A stretch of 34,427 bases of DNA from Batkoa obscura (lineage: Eukaryota > Entomophthoromycota > Entomophthoromycetes > Entomophthorales > Batkoaceae): contig JASVEC010000186.1 of NCBI GenBank assembly GCA_030770535.1, positions 1 to 34,427 on the forward strand. The letters are read 5' to 3'. The stretch's first letter is position 1. Each line of letters opens with the position of its first letter. The position numbers were made by a program, and so were the translations under genes. Below the pieces are notes generated by a model. The model saw only the letters and a list, made by a program, of their open reading frames with translations. It searched no databases and was not told where the DNA came from. Positions 20,032 to 33,150 of this stretch are shown here, piece after piece.

Positions 20032-23000
20032 TTACTGTTTTGGCTTTAATCCTGAAATAAAATTATCTAAATCAAACTCTTCTTCATACTGCTTCTCATC
20101 CCATAACTTTTCTAAACCTTCGAGGACCTTAGCTCCAGGTACGCCTGTGTTGGTGCTTTCTTGGTTTGGTTCATCTTTGATTTCCAATGGGTTAGTAGTG
20201 GGAGCAGAGAAAAGATCAAACAGTTGATTAGTGTTCATAGATCCCAGGCCGGAGTTCTGTTGATTTACAACTGAGTTGGCTATATTAAGTTTGAACCTTT
20301 GTAGCCCCATAATCTTTTCTTCTAAAGTATCTCTAGTAATAAGTCGGTAAACGTTGACCACTTTTTTTTGTCCAATTCTATGTGCACGGTCCATAGCTTG
20401 CATATCTTTCATTGGATTCCAATCATGCTCAACAAATATTACAGTATCAGCACCTGTTAAATTTAAACCTAAACCACCAACATGGGTAGTGAGAAGCAAC
20501 AGATCAATTGAAGGATCTTGATTAAACTCCACAACTATATTATGTCTTTTAGAAGCTTCTATTCCACCATCTATCTTAAGGTAAGTTACATTTGGCAAAT
20601 GTCTATGCAACAAATCTTTTTCAACTAGCTCCAACATAACTTTATGTTGGAAAAATATCAATGCGCGATGTTGCGAAACTGCCCCTGAAACAATTTGTTC
20701 TTCAGTATTTTCACCTTGTAAACCAATCCCACAGTCGTTTAATAGTTGCCTATGATTAATTGTAAATGAGTTGATTCAAAAGATATAATATACTTACTTT
20801 AAAGCCAATAATTTTGGTGCATGTACTAAATCATGCAAATGCGAAATATCACCTACTTTGGACATGATGTTATTATATTGTGGATGCTTAGGAGTTAAGG
20901 CCAACAATGGGTGATTACAAAGTTTACGAATATATTGTAATGCTTGGAAAATATGCGTCTTTTTCTCTGGTTGATTTCCTTCATTTTGGTCATCGTCAAT
21001 AACAGAAACACTTCCTTGGTTTTGGCTCTTTGAAAAGTCGTCATAAAGTTGTTTTTGAACCTCACCAAGATCACAATAATAATCTTGAATGATTTTAGGT
21101 GGAAGATCATCCAAAACATCTTCTTTAAGGCGTCGAAGTAAGAAAGGCAAAACCTGTTTATGAAGTGCTTCAAGTGCTAAGGCGCCTGCTTCTTGCTCTT
21201 TTGATGAGCTTTTTGCTTCTCTAGAAGCCAAAATAGGCTTGGAATACATTTCATTAAAAGACTTTTCAGTACCCAAAAATCCTGGCATTAAGAAATCAAA
21301 TAAAGACCATAATTCTAGTACGTTGTTTTGAATAGGGGTACCAGACAAAATCAAACGGTGATTTGCCTTTATTTGTTTAATAGCTTTGGTAATTTTAGTT
21401 TTGCCATTCTTAATAATATGGCCTTCATCTAAAATACAATAATTCCAATGATATTTCGATAATTCCTCAATATCATTGCGTATAATCTCATAAGACATTA
21501 TAACAACATCGCGCTGTGGAATTAAGTGTGCAATTCTTCTTCTTTCAAATAAAACTCCACTATAGCACAATGGCCTAAGATTTGTAGTATATGTGTTAAT
21601 TTCATGATACCAATGTGGAATCAAAGTTGTTGGGCAAATTACTAAAGAAGGTAGGTGCTTTTGATCTGGGTTATTGGTCTTTTTAAATAAAGCCGCCCTT
21701 GTATATTGATCACTTGCTAACATACAAATCGATTGAAGTGTTTTTCCTAGACCCATATCATCACAAAGTATACCATGAAGCTGATAACGATTTAAAAACG
21801 CAAGCCAATTAACACCTTCTTGCTGATAACTTCGAAGCTCAGCATTGATTTTGATTGGTATATCAAAAGACTCAAGTTGTTTAGCATCTAATAGTTGGTT
21901 TATGAATTTTCTTTCAGACGAACGTTGCTCTATAAGTTCAATAGGGAAATCCTCAGGATCTGGCATTCCAGATTCTAGTGGAATCAAGTTGATTAAAAGA
22001 GCAAAACAATTTGAAGCAACAAGTCTAACATGATCATCATTATCACTCATGCGCCCTAAAATAGGAACAACTAAAAATATCACATAAGGTAAAATTTTAG
22101 TCTCTAATGTTTGCACAGTAAAATAAATAGCTTCGGCAAATCCTTGTCTATTTATAACATTCGAATGATCCATCAAAAGCGGAAGGCCAGTAGAAACGAG
22201 AGCTTGCATACATGGGGATAAAAGGACATCACATAATACTGAAAAACATTTTGCAGCCATATGGCGAATAACAGAATAAGGGCTTTGTAAGCATCTTAGA
22301 ACCCAAGGGATAGTAGGCCTAATCTCTTCTAACAGAGAAGCATCTAAATAATGTACGACTGTTGATAAAATATGAAGACCGTCTACTATATCTTCAGCTA
22401 AGTCAAGGTCCCTTTCTAAAGTATCATAAAATACATCTTTATCACTTTCCATTAAACCTTGAAGTCTTGAAAACATGAGCTCCCAGAGCTTTGGAACTTT
22501 TTCAAAGAGTTTAGGCCCAAAGCTTTTACAAAACTGTTCAAGGCAAAGCTCAGATCCTCTTCTTACAAATTTAGAATCAAGGCTGTTATTAGGGTCAGAT
22601 TGTCCTATATTGATACATGGCCTGCCTCTTCCCCTCACGATTGGGCCTTGTACAACTGAAAGCGAATAGATCTCTTCTTTTGTAAGATTATCTCGCACAC
22701 GTGGAGTAACTGAAGTGTCTGAGCAAATGAATGTGCATAGATTACGCACTATTTTATTAGTTGGGTTAATTTTGGGGTTGATAATTGACAAAAGGTAGAT
22801 TAATCTACTTAAGCCAATAGAAGAGCGTATTTGTAATTCCTGGTTTGGCTCTTTTTTAATTGAATTCATCATAGATGTAATAATGGGGGAAAGTTTAGGT
22901 GGAAGTATTTCTAAAGTAGTTACAGCGCAAGAGATAGCGGATGTTACTTGTGTTTTTATTCCAAAAACAAAATCTTCGTACGCCCCCATGGCAATCAACA

Positions 23001-25715
23001 CTCTCTTCTTTCTATCCTCTAAGTTGCTTATTGAATTTTTGTTAGCAGAAAGGATAATTTGATCATATATTTGTGTTACAAAGTATCTACAAACATCAAT
23101 TGTAAAATTGTTTTGAGCTTCCCCTTCAACGTAGCTAGGAAGAGCAGGTATAATAGTAGGATCAACACCTCCTTCCATTGTTGCAGTATTTAAAAGCGCA
23201 AGCAGCTCAGAGCGAAGTTGCCTTAAATGTGGAATACATTCAATTAATGTAATTTTATTACTGAGCTCAAGTTGGTCTACAAGCATCTTGGATAGTGATT
23301 CTTTGATAGGTGAGCCATTTACGATAGTTTGATTTTCTATAAACCATTCTTCAATTATTGCTGCAGATAAATGTTGATGCATCCCCCAAGCTGATTGTAT
23401 GTAGAATCCCAGAGAGCCATCGAACAATAAAGCAATTTCATCTGTTGGAAGTACTTTCATTAATGTCCCTAAAGCTTTAGCACCACGTAAACGATTAAGT
23501 AATACTTTATCTTTAGAAATCAAGGCAAAATCTTGAGAAAGCATCCCGGAATCAACATTATGCGTTGACCCAGGTCCCTGTTTATCACCGAGGTTCGATC
23601 CTGGTTTTGGAAGGAATATAAGGCTTAAATCAATTTGAGTGCCTAGTGGCGTCATTAAAATAAGGAACCACTTTGGAACGCAGTCTCTAATAATTGGATA
23701 AAATGAGGTTGGATTAAGCTTAATTTTTTCCATAATCATTTTCCATAAAACTTCAGATCGATCCAATGTTTTTTCTTTTTCTTCAAACAAAATGTTTTGG
23801 AACACAAGTTTGAAAACACGATCGTCGACCCATCTACAATCTTGATCCGCATCGAGGAAAAGTTGAAGGGTATCCAAAACTGCCAATCTAACTGAAGAAA
23901 TCGTATGCCTGAAAAATGGGAAAAGTACTGGAACCAAATTAGCTAGGGCAAAGGTATTATTTTCTTTAGATAAATCTTGGAATGATTGAAGGATTTTAGG
24001 ATAAGAAAAGAGGCGAGCTAAAAGATCCATAACGCTACTAGTTGAAGCAGATAAATCATCTTTTGCGTCTTTCAAATTTAACCATAATATAGTAGCGACT
24101 TTAATTGCTTTATCTGGCATTAAATTTACAAACTGTTCGGTTACTGGTAGAATCGAAGCTGCGGAAACTCCTCTAACATCATCATCCCCATCATCTAAAC
24201 AAAATATGATTGCATCTATTGTTACCTTTAATAAGGGTTCAACAAGATCAGTTCGGACTGCAATTAAATATTTTAGTCCTAATAAGCCAGCATGCCTGGA
24301 TTCCCATTGAGTAATGGATAGCCCATCTTGTGCATTCGTTTTATTTAAATCTTGGCCTTGGGCTACAAGGTTTAAAAGGCCAGTTTGCGTTTTGAATACA
24401 AGCTCTGGTGGGAGGTATTGAATTAAAGTTCCAAGGGTTTGGGAACAAGTTTCTCTAACAGGTGCTACAACGGAATCTGAAACGAAATCCCCAAAACGGT
24501 CAAGAGCAAAGACACATAATAATCTAATGCAAACGTCTTCCAACCATTCCTCATGTAATATATCATTTTTGTCTTTAGATAACCCTGCGATTTTCCCTGC
24601 ATCCTTTCCATGATATTTTAAGATCTCACGAAGCCCAATAGCAGCACCATGACGCACAACCCAATTAGGGTCAAATAAATCTATGCACAAAGTTTCACAG
24701 AATTCTTCAAATGGCCACTCTCTTGGGTCCTCTACAATTTCCATAGAAACTTTTGATTCTACTATAACTTTACCATTATTAATATCATCACCAGCGTTCG
24801 AAGAAGTTTGCTTAATCTGGGAGTCAACAGTTGCACGCTTTTGGGGAGCTTGAATACGTTTTCTCGATTCAAGTATTTTATCTTTAGCTTCTTTTTTATT
24901 TTTTCTCTTTAATCGATTTCTTTCACGTGCACTTAGTGCTGACATGTCTATTTCTTCTTTTGGAGAAGGAGCTCTAGGTGGTTGAATTTCAGCTTTAACT
25001 GTTGTATCAATGTCATCCAAAAAGTCATCTATTTGAAAGTGAGAAAATGTAAAACTATAATATTATTTACTAACCTTCTATAAAATCCGATCCAATTCCT
25101 AGGTTCTTTTTTAAATTTTTCTTTAAATGTTCCATACGTTCATTTGGAGCTAGGTTGGACATATCTAAGTCATATTCCTTTTATGTTTTTAGCTATTTAA
25201 TTACAAATGTTAAAAATAAAATACAATTCCAGCTGAAGCGAGTAATTTCTTTCCTTTTTTCATCACATTTAATATATCAAACTCTTTGAACGTCAAAACA
25301 GATTTTGTAACTGCTTCTGGAGGAGGCATATCTATTTAAAATGTTATAAACCATTTGATAATTTATAATAGATTAAACCTTCTATTTTGACATCAGGATC
25401 CCAAGTTGAAGCATTTTTAGCAATTGCCCCAATCGCTTGTCCTGCAGCAATTCTAGTTTCCCAAGTTGAAGATCTTAAATGAACAGATACCTTAAATTAT
25501 TAGCTTAAGTTTTATAGACAATTATGATCCTACCCTTCCCAGTAAATTTTTTAACTCTCCTGGATGCTGTTTCATGATATCTCCCAACTGGTTAGCCGCA
25601 GTTGTTCTGACACCAGAGGCAGAACCAGTATCAAGCAGTAGGATTAAGCGTTCTAATCTTTAATTATGATTAGACATATTAAATATCAGATATTTATAAA
25701 CTACCTTGAAGCCAT
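20032..25715 (-). CDS. MOT1: Mot1/BTAF1, TBP-removing Swi2/Snf2 ATPase
   Basis: Uses ATP to strip TATA-binding protein from DNA and so redistributes it between promoters; nuclear. Seven exons (25715-25705, 25657-25534, 25490-25379, 25331-25225, 25177-25075, 25028-20798, 20749-20032) join in phase to 1801 aa, close to yeast Mot1 and human BTAF1. The introns are 43-48 nt. The N-terminus begins MASRLERLILLLDTGS, the family hallmark, and HEAT repeats fill about residues 1-1200 (for example FGDFVSDSVVAPVRET, WEVRHG-like WVVRHGAAIGLREIL). The C-terminal motor has Walker A DDMGLGKT (about 1241), a DEGH box, SGTPIQNN, and motif VI QAMDRAHRIGQ (about 1677). The first coding exon is only 11 nt. A long frame starting at 25020 (TTG) is only exon 6, so the true start is 25715. 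Divergent from PRS. Confidence 0.97.
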
Positions 25716-27119
25716 TTCTTAATTCTTAATTAAATATAAGTGTTTTAAGTAATAACAATAGTTAACTAAAGCTTGAGTAGTAAAACGAAATAAACTAAAA
25801 CTAGTGTTTTGTTTTAATATTGTATTTGATGTCCTAGAATAAGGGGTCCTAAGTAGTAGTAGTACTACCCGCTATGTATAGGGGTTTTAAGATTTTATCA
25901 TTTTTCGCCTTTTATACTTATTGATGAGGAAACAATGTCTCTTTGAGTACTGACCTACCCTTATTCGCTCTCTAGAACTTAGCTTCATTCAAATTAAGTT
26001 TCTCATTTTTGATTGGATTATAAGATTTATGCAGCAAATAAAGAATAAAGAAATCATTTTAATTCAAAGCTAAGCCAATTAAATATGCTTTTATTTCATG
26101 GAATAATTTAATAATTAGTTGAATACATCTATTAGAAATCTGTCAATGGCCTAATTAGCTGTTTATTTAAGAATATTTTTTTACTAAAGTTTAATTTTTT
26201 GGTTAAAAAAGCCATATGAATAAATAGCTAGATCTAAAAATTACTGCAATTTAAGTTACAATACAGTTATAACAGCTACATTGCCAACAAAACTGAACCT
26301 TACAGCTAAATTTCACTTTCCTGTATAAGTAACATCAGAAAGTACCTTACATTTATCTACTGTTAATGATTTACTGCTATTAAAAGTGTTTGAATATTTG
26401 TCAAGTCTAACTTTCAAAGTTTGTGGCAATATATTACGGATTGACTGTTAATTGTTAACATATAAGTCAATAAAGCGACTTGAAGATGTATAAGCTTTTG
26501 AGAATAAGTGTAAGTCCTTATGGTAAATAGTGTACATAAACTTTTAAGCAACGATATGGTTAGTGATAAATGTTTTAATATATTGAAAGCACTAGTAACT
26601 ACTGTGAATTAAATTTCATTCATCAAATATGATATGATATTGAATTTTATTCTAAGGGGCTTATTTTAAGTTTTGATGTTTTTTTACTTGGATTTCAAGT
26701 CAATTTTTAGGAATTTTTAGGAATTTTTTGTTTAGCACAAAATTTTATTCTTAAAAATTATATCATAGCAAATATTGACTTTAAAGATACAGTATATAAA
26801 TAATATCTCGCCGAAAAAGTGCTCAGATATAAAGCTGATAGTGATCTGATATATACTATATGGTAGATAGTACCAAATTCATTCATCTATAAGTTGTAAA
26901 TGTTACTCTAGGAAATATTTACCTCAAAACCCTCATATTACTAAATAAATTTTAACCACTTTAGCTATCAAATGGGTATTTGTCAACTTGACATAAAGTT
27001 GAAACATTTTGTTTAATTGGTTGAAATTTAGCAATAATTATTTTCACTAATATTAAAGTACAGAATATTCATATCTTTAATCTTTATTATTAGACAATCT
27101 CATTAATCCTATCAATTCA
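25716..27119. other. MOT1-PRS divergent intergenic region
   Basis: 1.4 kb without a gene, holding the promoters of two divergent housekeeping genes. It includes a short direct repeat (TTTTAGGAA twice at about 26705-26725), a GTAGTAGTAGTACTAC run near 25855-25870, and otherwise AT-rich DNA. No MITE is present. Confidence 0.55.
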
Positions 27120-28175
27120 ATGTCTTCCAACTCGATTAAAATCTTTGCTGGTAACTCACACCCCGAATTAGCAAACCTCATTGCAAAGTTAGTTTACCAT
27201 TAATTTCTTAATAAAAATTAAAACTTATTTTATAGACGCATTGGTGTTCAAGTAGCAAAATCTAATGTACGCAAGTTTTCAAACCAAGAAACTTCAGTAA
27301 CCATTGGTGAGTCGGTACGTGATGAAGATGTTTTTATTATTCAATCTGGATGTGGTGAGATCAATGATAATCTTATGGAACTTTTGATCATGATTAACGC
27401 TTGTAAAACGGCTTCTGCTCGTCGTATCACAGCCGTCATTCCTTGTTTCCCTTATGCAAGACAAGATAAAAAGGATAAGTCCCGCGCACCTATATCTGCA
27501 AAGCTCATTGCTAATATGCTTACTGTTGCTGGGGCTAACCATGTAATTACTATGGACCTTCACGCTTCCCAAATCCAAGGTTTTTTTAACATCCCTGTCG
27601 ATAACCTTTATGCTGAACCTTCAACTCTTAAATACATTAGAGAAAACATTCCTGAGTGGAAAAACGCCATTATTGTATCCCCGGATGCTGGTGGTGCTAA
27701 AAGGTATAATAGCATTTAATTATTTATACAAAATATAATTTTTGATAGAGCTACTGCCATTGCTGATCGTCTAGACTTAGATTTCGCTCTTATCCATAAG
27801 GAGCGTAAGAAGGCTAACGAAGTATCTCGTATGGTTTTGGTTGGAGATGTTAAAGATAAAATTGCTATTCTCGTTGACGATATGGCAGATACTTGTGGTA
27901 CTTTAGGATTGGCAGCCAAAACTTTAGTTGAAAATGGAGCTAAAGAAGTTTATGCCATTGTTACCCATGGTATATTATCTGGAAAAGCAATCAAGGTAAT
28001 TAACGATTCAATGTTAACTAAAGTAGTAGTTACCAACACTATTCCACATGAGGATAAATTAGAGATTTGTCCTAAACTTGATTTTATTGATATTTCTGCT
28101 ACTTTGGCCGAAGCTATTCGTCGTACTCACAATGGAGAGTCCATCTCTTATCTCTTCTCTCATGTACCAGAATAA
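27120..28175 (+). CDS. PRS: Ribose-phosphate pyrophosphokinase (PRPP synthetase)
   Basis: Makes 5-phosphoribosyl 1-diphosphate from ribose 5-phosphate and ATP for purine, pyrimidine, NAD, histidine and tryptophan synthesis; cytosolic. Three exons (27120-27187, 27236-27703, 27749-28175) with introns of 48 and 45 nt give 320 aa, the usual class I size. Key sites are FPYARQDK (94-101, ATP loop), MDLHASQ (129-135, catalytic and metal-binding His), SPDAGGAKR before intron 2, and the PRPP-binding [11 protein letters not shown] (220-230). No insertion of the kind seen in yeast Prs1 or Prs5 is present, so it resembles the short catalytic isoforms, but the exact paralogue number cannot be assigned. 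The ATG at 27120 precedes the conserved [13 protein letters not shown]. An antisense open frame at 27294-27578 is a shadow. Confidence 0.96.
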
Positions 28176-28960
28176 TTGATCTTATTTCATTTACATTATT
28201 GTTTATAGATATAAAATACTAAAATTAATCGATATTATTATTTGAAAGTATGCTTAAATTAATCAGATGGACTAATTAAATGTTATCTCTGACTATGTTT
28301 ATGATTAGTTTAAGTTCCAATAGATAGTAAGTTAATTAGATAATCTATTATATTATTGAGCTATGGTTTTGTTATATGAATTAAATTCATTAAAAACTAG
28401 CATCATATGTTCCTCAAATATACTATGTATTTTTTAATATAAAAATTATATTAAATAAGACAAATAGCAATATATAATTGCTAAAAACTTCTATTTATTC
28501 GAAATTCTTGAAAGATTGACATCAGGTGTCTTATTTAGTCAAGATAAAAACGAGTTCTAAAGTCAAATAATAATAGGAAGGTTTCTGAACAAACTGATTT
28601 AAGGTAATTTAGAAAGTAGTTTGAAGCGAAACTAGGAAATTATTAGCTGTGGAAGCTTTTCAAAATAATTCCCGAAATCTCAACTATAAAAACTATAACC
28701 TATTTAATCTTGTATTGTTATAAAACAATACATAAAATCAGTGTTTATGTAGTAATCAGAGGGTATAACTTGAAAAATATTTCTTGTTTCTTTTTCAAAT
28801 ATGCTTTAAGGCAATATTAACTATAACAAAAGTTCAAAATTTAAAAAATCATAGAGAAATTAGAATATATTATAAAGCTTTTATTTCACTTGAAAAAGTT
28901 TTTAATATTTACGTTTTAAGCATTTAAAATTTGAATAATAAACTGAGTTAAATATTACTA

Positions 28961-29065
28961 TATGGGGATAGTTTTTTTGATTTCATTACTTTTTCCACCT
29001 TTTAAGCACTATTTGAGTGGAAAAGTTGTTAGCAAAATTCTTAAACACAAAAATACATCCCCATA
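28961..29065 (-). mobile_element. MITE copy 10 (orientation B)
   Basis: 105 bp with TA ends, from TATGGGGATAG through ATTTCATTACTTTTTCC and AAGCACTATTTGAGTGG to ATACATCCCCATA. Inverted relative to copy 11, with 33 bases between. Confidence 0.92.
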
Positions 29066-29098
29066 ACTTATATATTAATGTTAATCAAAGTTATAATA

Positions 29099-29198
29099 TA
29101 GGAATGTATTTTTATGTTTAAGAATTTCACTAACAATGTTTCGGCTCAAATAGCGCTTAAAAGATGGAAAAAACAATGAAAAAAAACACTCCCACATA
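29099..29198 (+). mobile_element. MITE copy 11 (orientation A)
   Basis: From TAGGAATGTATTTTTATG with a GCTCAAATAGCGCTTAAAAG core to AACACTCCCACA. The GCC of the AATGAAGCC box is lost. Right partner of an inverted pair with copy 10. Confidence 0.86.
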
Positions 29199-29833
29199 TA
29201 AATAGGTATATATATTTATAAAGCTTTATTGAAAAATATTTATTACTGACTGCTATATAGCTAATATTTTAGATTTGCCATTAAATAAATAAACAAATAG
29301 CTGTATACGAAGTAATAATTAGTTTTAAAATTATGATTAACTATTTTTATATAACATAAGCGATATAAGGATATAAGGATATTTGTTGTTTATTATTATA
29401 ATTATTTGCTTTTCAACTATTTATTAGCTTAGCTATGTGAAATCTGGTTACTCAGTGATTGGAGTCAAAAGCAGTTATTGCTTGGTTGACTAGCTGTAAG
29501 TCGAAAGATATTAGTTTATGTGACTAAGATGGACTTGAATTATGAATGATAGCACGTGATATGCTACAGACTATGTAAGACAAATAGAATAGACAGTACT
29601 AATGTAAAACCTATATAAAATACTATTAAGAAAACTTAGTGGCTTTATTAAATGTACAAAATATCGGAGAACAATTCAGTTAAAAAGCCTCAAGCTACTA
29701 TGTTCTAAAATCTCTTTTATACTCTGGCAATCATGAATATCAAAACGAGAAGATAATATTCTTTGGGATGAAGCTAAGAGCGTGGGATTAATTGTCTTTG
29801 AACTTGAGAACACAACAACTTAAGTGATTATTA

Positions 29834-29936
29834 TATGGGGATGTATTTTTGTGTTTAAGAATTTTACTATCAACTTTTCCGCTTAAATAGCGTTAAAAAT
29901 GGAAAAAATAATGAAGTCAAAAAAAACACTCCCATA
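29834..29936 (+). mobile_element. MITE copy 12 (orientation A)
   Basis: 103 bp, from TATGGGGATGTATTTTTG to AACACTCCCATA, flanked by TA. The core reads AAATAGCGTTAAAAATGG, two bases shorter than the reference copy at 16843. Confidence 0.92.
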
Positions 29937-30059
29937 TTATAGTCAATTATAGAGCTGATAAAGAGATATTTCACATTTTTTAGGTTTTAATTTTAATTTT
30001 GGTTTTTTTGAGATTTTATTTTATTTGTAGTATAAATTATATTATTATCAAGATAACAT

Positions 30060-30160
30060 TAAGGATGCATTTTTATATTTGAGAATTTTACTAACAATTT
30101 TCTGCTCCAATAGTGCTCAAAAGATGGGAAAAGTGACGAAGCCAAAAAAACACCCCCATA
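30060..30160 (+). mobile_element. MITE copy 13 (degenerate, orientation A)
   Basis: Begins TAAGGATGCATTTTTATAT, keeps GAATTTTACTAACAATTTT and CGAAGCCAAAAAAACAC, and ends CCCCCATA. The left G run is worn. It lies 124 bases right of copy 12. Confidence 0.85.
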
Positions 30161-31093
30161 CTGCTGTTTTTTTAAATAAATTATTTGTTATCTGGTTAAA
30201 TTTTAATAACACTAAGATAATTTTTAAAAGAAATGAAGTAAATTGATTTTATATTTCCTATTAAGATGATGTAAAATATCATTTTTAAATTATACAAAAA
30301 CTAATTAGCACTTAAATTTCTTGTTCTAATAAATCACAGTTTTATAAAACAAATCAATAAATAACTTCTCTTAAATAACCTGATTACCATCCTTTTTACC
30401 TTTCTTAAAAATCTTTATAATGACGTAAAACTTCCAATTTTTATTTTTAATAAACTAAGCTTTTCAATTAAAAAAAGGTCTTTTTTAGTACCAACAATTA
30501 TGTTCTTTAATTTAGTTGCGTTTTTTAAATATAATATTATCAATTTAGCATAAACTTTTGAATTCTGAAAATAACAGATAAGCTATCGGATTTCTTCCGA
30601 AAATACAATAAATATCTTTTCCATATTGCGTTTCAACATGTACACTTGACGGTCTTTTCATTTATTTCTTTATTTACCTAAAAATGAAGTATTCAGAAGA
30701 TTAAACATTATCGTCATAGGCAATAATCAATAATACACTGATATACGAAAGATACTTGGAAGTAAAAAATATCCAAAAGCTATAAAACTTAATGGGTTTA
30801 TTTAAATATATTTAACCTTATGATAATTGAACTTTCAATTTAGTAATGACTATCTTTAGTGATTAATATGATAAATTTCAATTTATTATATATTATGTAT
30901 TATTTGATATTTACTTATGAAACTCAATGTTGTTGTACATTCTATTAACAATTATACTCCAACACACATATATAGAAGGCTATTAGCAAACTATTGTAAC
31001 TAACTAAATATTAATTCAATAAAAGTCAACTCAATTAGATAAATACACGAACTCAAACAAGTTGAAAATCTTATATAATTAACATGACTCAAT

Positions 31094-33150
31094 TTAATTT
31101 TTACTTAACTCAAATAAATCTAATAAAAATTGATCTTGTAAAATAAGATGAGTTGAGCCCAATAAAGCAGTATTCTTTTCCTTAATAAACGCCTTATTAA
31201 ATCTATTAATTAATTTGACTTCTGATAAAGTAACACCACCTAGTATAAAAGTTATTGTTTTTTCGTCTTTTTCTTTAGTTTGTAAAATTGAAGGTGGGTT
31301 CAAGTAGGGGAATTCGGAAAAATGAGAGAGTTTATTATATAAATTTAATAATATAGATTTTAAGTGCAAGGTATCACAATTATAGATTGTTCTTCTCTTT
31401 AATAATTTAAAATTGATGAGATCATCGATTTTACCTTCAGTAGGTTCCATATGCCAATCTTTAATTTTAGTTGTACTTTCATTCTGTTGATTCCTATAAC
31501 AAAAAATGTAATCGTTACTGTAAATATAATAAAACATTAATTATTTATTATTATTTACCATATTATTGGTCCATTTTTAATATAACTGATATTAGATATT
31601 GAATTGGAATAAATATGACTTTTTATTTCAGATACTATTTCAAGACGATATCGATCATCAAGTATAGTTGGATGATTTAATAAATATAAACTTAATACTC
31701 TTACTTTATCTTTTAATCTTATATTGTCTTGAAGCAAAATATCAATTAAATTAGTTAACAATAGATTATGTTGTTCAATTGAATCTTCTTTATTATTAGA
31801 AGTTAGTTCTATATGTAAGATAAAAGTTGAATGATAAGGTTAATATAGAAAAAAAAGAATAATATTATAATTTACCTTTTGTAAGGGAGCTATTAGATTT
31901 AAACTTCTTTCTTTAAATACATTAATACATTTATCAGTTAATAAAGTATGATTTTTTAATAAATTGGAACTTTGTTTGACTTGAGGTAATTGTTTTACTG
32001 CATCTTTTAATTCATTCAAATTCTTCTCATCCTGTTAAATTTCTCTATAATAATTTAGAAATTTTTATTATTAGTTTGTCTATAAAATATATATACGTTA
32101 AATCTTACCCCGTGATAAATTGTTTTGCTGCTGCTTTATTTTTTAATAATTCATTATATTGAGTTCTTATATATCTTGCTGCTTCAGTTATACTTTTTGA
32201 TTTGATTTGTTGATATAAATAAGATCATGATGATCTAAGTAGATTTCTCTTTTAATTCTCCTTTAGTATCTTCGAAACTATTAGAAATAAATTAGTATTA
32301 CTTAGTTTATAGTGAAAATATCAAATAATATTACCTAGGTACTTTATTATCTTCAAAACAAAATACATCTTTTAAATATGGCTCATAAGAAAAATTATAT
32401 AAAAATGGGGGATTTAAATCAAAAGATCGATCTAATAACACAATAATATAGGCCTCTCAATATCCGATTCTTTAATATCATTGTCATTATTATAATATAA
32501 ATTTAGTTTATTATAAATCATATCAGCTATAAATTTGTCAATCCAGATTTCTTTTGTTTATCCTCTTGATGATATCGATGAATAGTAAGATGAAACATAT
32601 TGAAATTCATCAAGAATTGACAGATATTTTCTGCTATTAAGTCTAATGAATTTATCAACTCTTTATGTCTTGTTAAAGGTGAATATAGGTTTTGAAAAGC
32701 TATCTTTTTGTCCATTAATAAATTTAAAATACTTTTCTTCTGTTATGAAATTACAGTAAAACTCATTCAATGTCACTATCTTATTTGTTTTATTTAACTG
32801 AATTAACTTTTTCAAACATATCATCTTTTATTGTATCTAAAAATAATAAATGAAATTGAAAATATTTGGCTATACCGTCCACATTAATATCTTTTTTAAT
32901 TAACTCTAAATTCTCTATACTGGGTAAATAAAATAAATAGCTTCCCATTGTAATGAAACTTTCTCTTTGAATTTCAATGTTTTCTATTAATGTGATAGCT
33001 TCTTCATTTTAATTCTAATAAATTAAATAGACTACTAATCAGTTTTGGCTTTTAAAATCTAATATTATGTCTTCCATCGTTGTTTTGGTTTGATTCCTCT
33101 TATTAAGCTTAATATCTTTTGTTTTATAGTGTAAGAATGTCAAAGCTCAT
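31094..33150 (-). CDS. Sec1/Munc18-family protein, reading frame interrupted
   Basis: SM proteins bind syntaxins and guide SNARE assembly in vesicle fusion. Order on the minus strand: ILSLIRGIKPKQRW and ILDFKSQ (~33120-33040), LISSLFNLLEL, AITLIENIEIQRESF with LFYLPSIENLEL and HLLFLDTIKDDMFEKV (~33005-32800), FQNLYSPLTRHKELI (~32700), LLDRSFDLNPPFLYNFSYEP (~32430-32370), ITEAARYIRTQYNELLKN, LKDAVKQLPQVKQS (~32020-31960), IDILLQDNIRLKDKVRVLSL (31750-31690), and the C-terminal exon 31493-31094 with TFILGGVTLSEVKL and LLGSTHLILQDQFLLDL. The IGSTH ending resembles Sec1/Munc18 more than Sly1, Vps33 or Vps45. The two 3' exons (31790-31559, 31493-31094) are clean. Upstream, at least six single-base frame slips separate conserved blocks, near 33068, 33038, 33010, 32790, 32520 and 32440. 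Introns keep GTAA donors and a TACTAAT branch. Either a recent pseudogene or uncorrected consensus. Confidence 0.8.

Larger units (their letters stand above)
28176..31093. other. Gene-poor region with four MITEs
   Basis: 2.9 kb with no recognisable gene. It contains MITE copies 10-13. The part at about 29440-29820 is less AT-rich and less homopolymeric than its flanks and might be a decayed gene or element, but no motif could be read in six frames. Right of 30160 only AT-rich DNA is seen, including the 3' side of the SM gene. Confidence 0.55.

Noticed and set aside
20895-22669. Short open frames overlapping MOT1 (20895-21173, 21845-22033, 22475-22669)
   Set aside because: Shadows of the long conserved MOT1 exon in other frames.
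27294-27919. Two minus-strand open frames over PRS
   Set aside because: Antisense shadows of conserved PRS exons.
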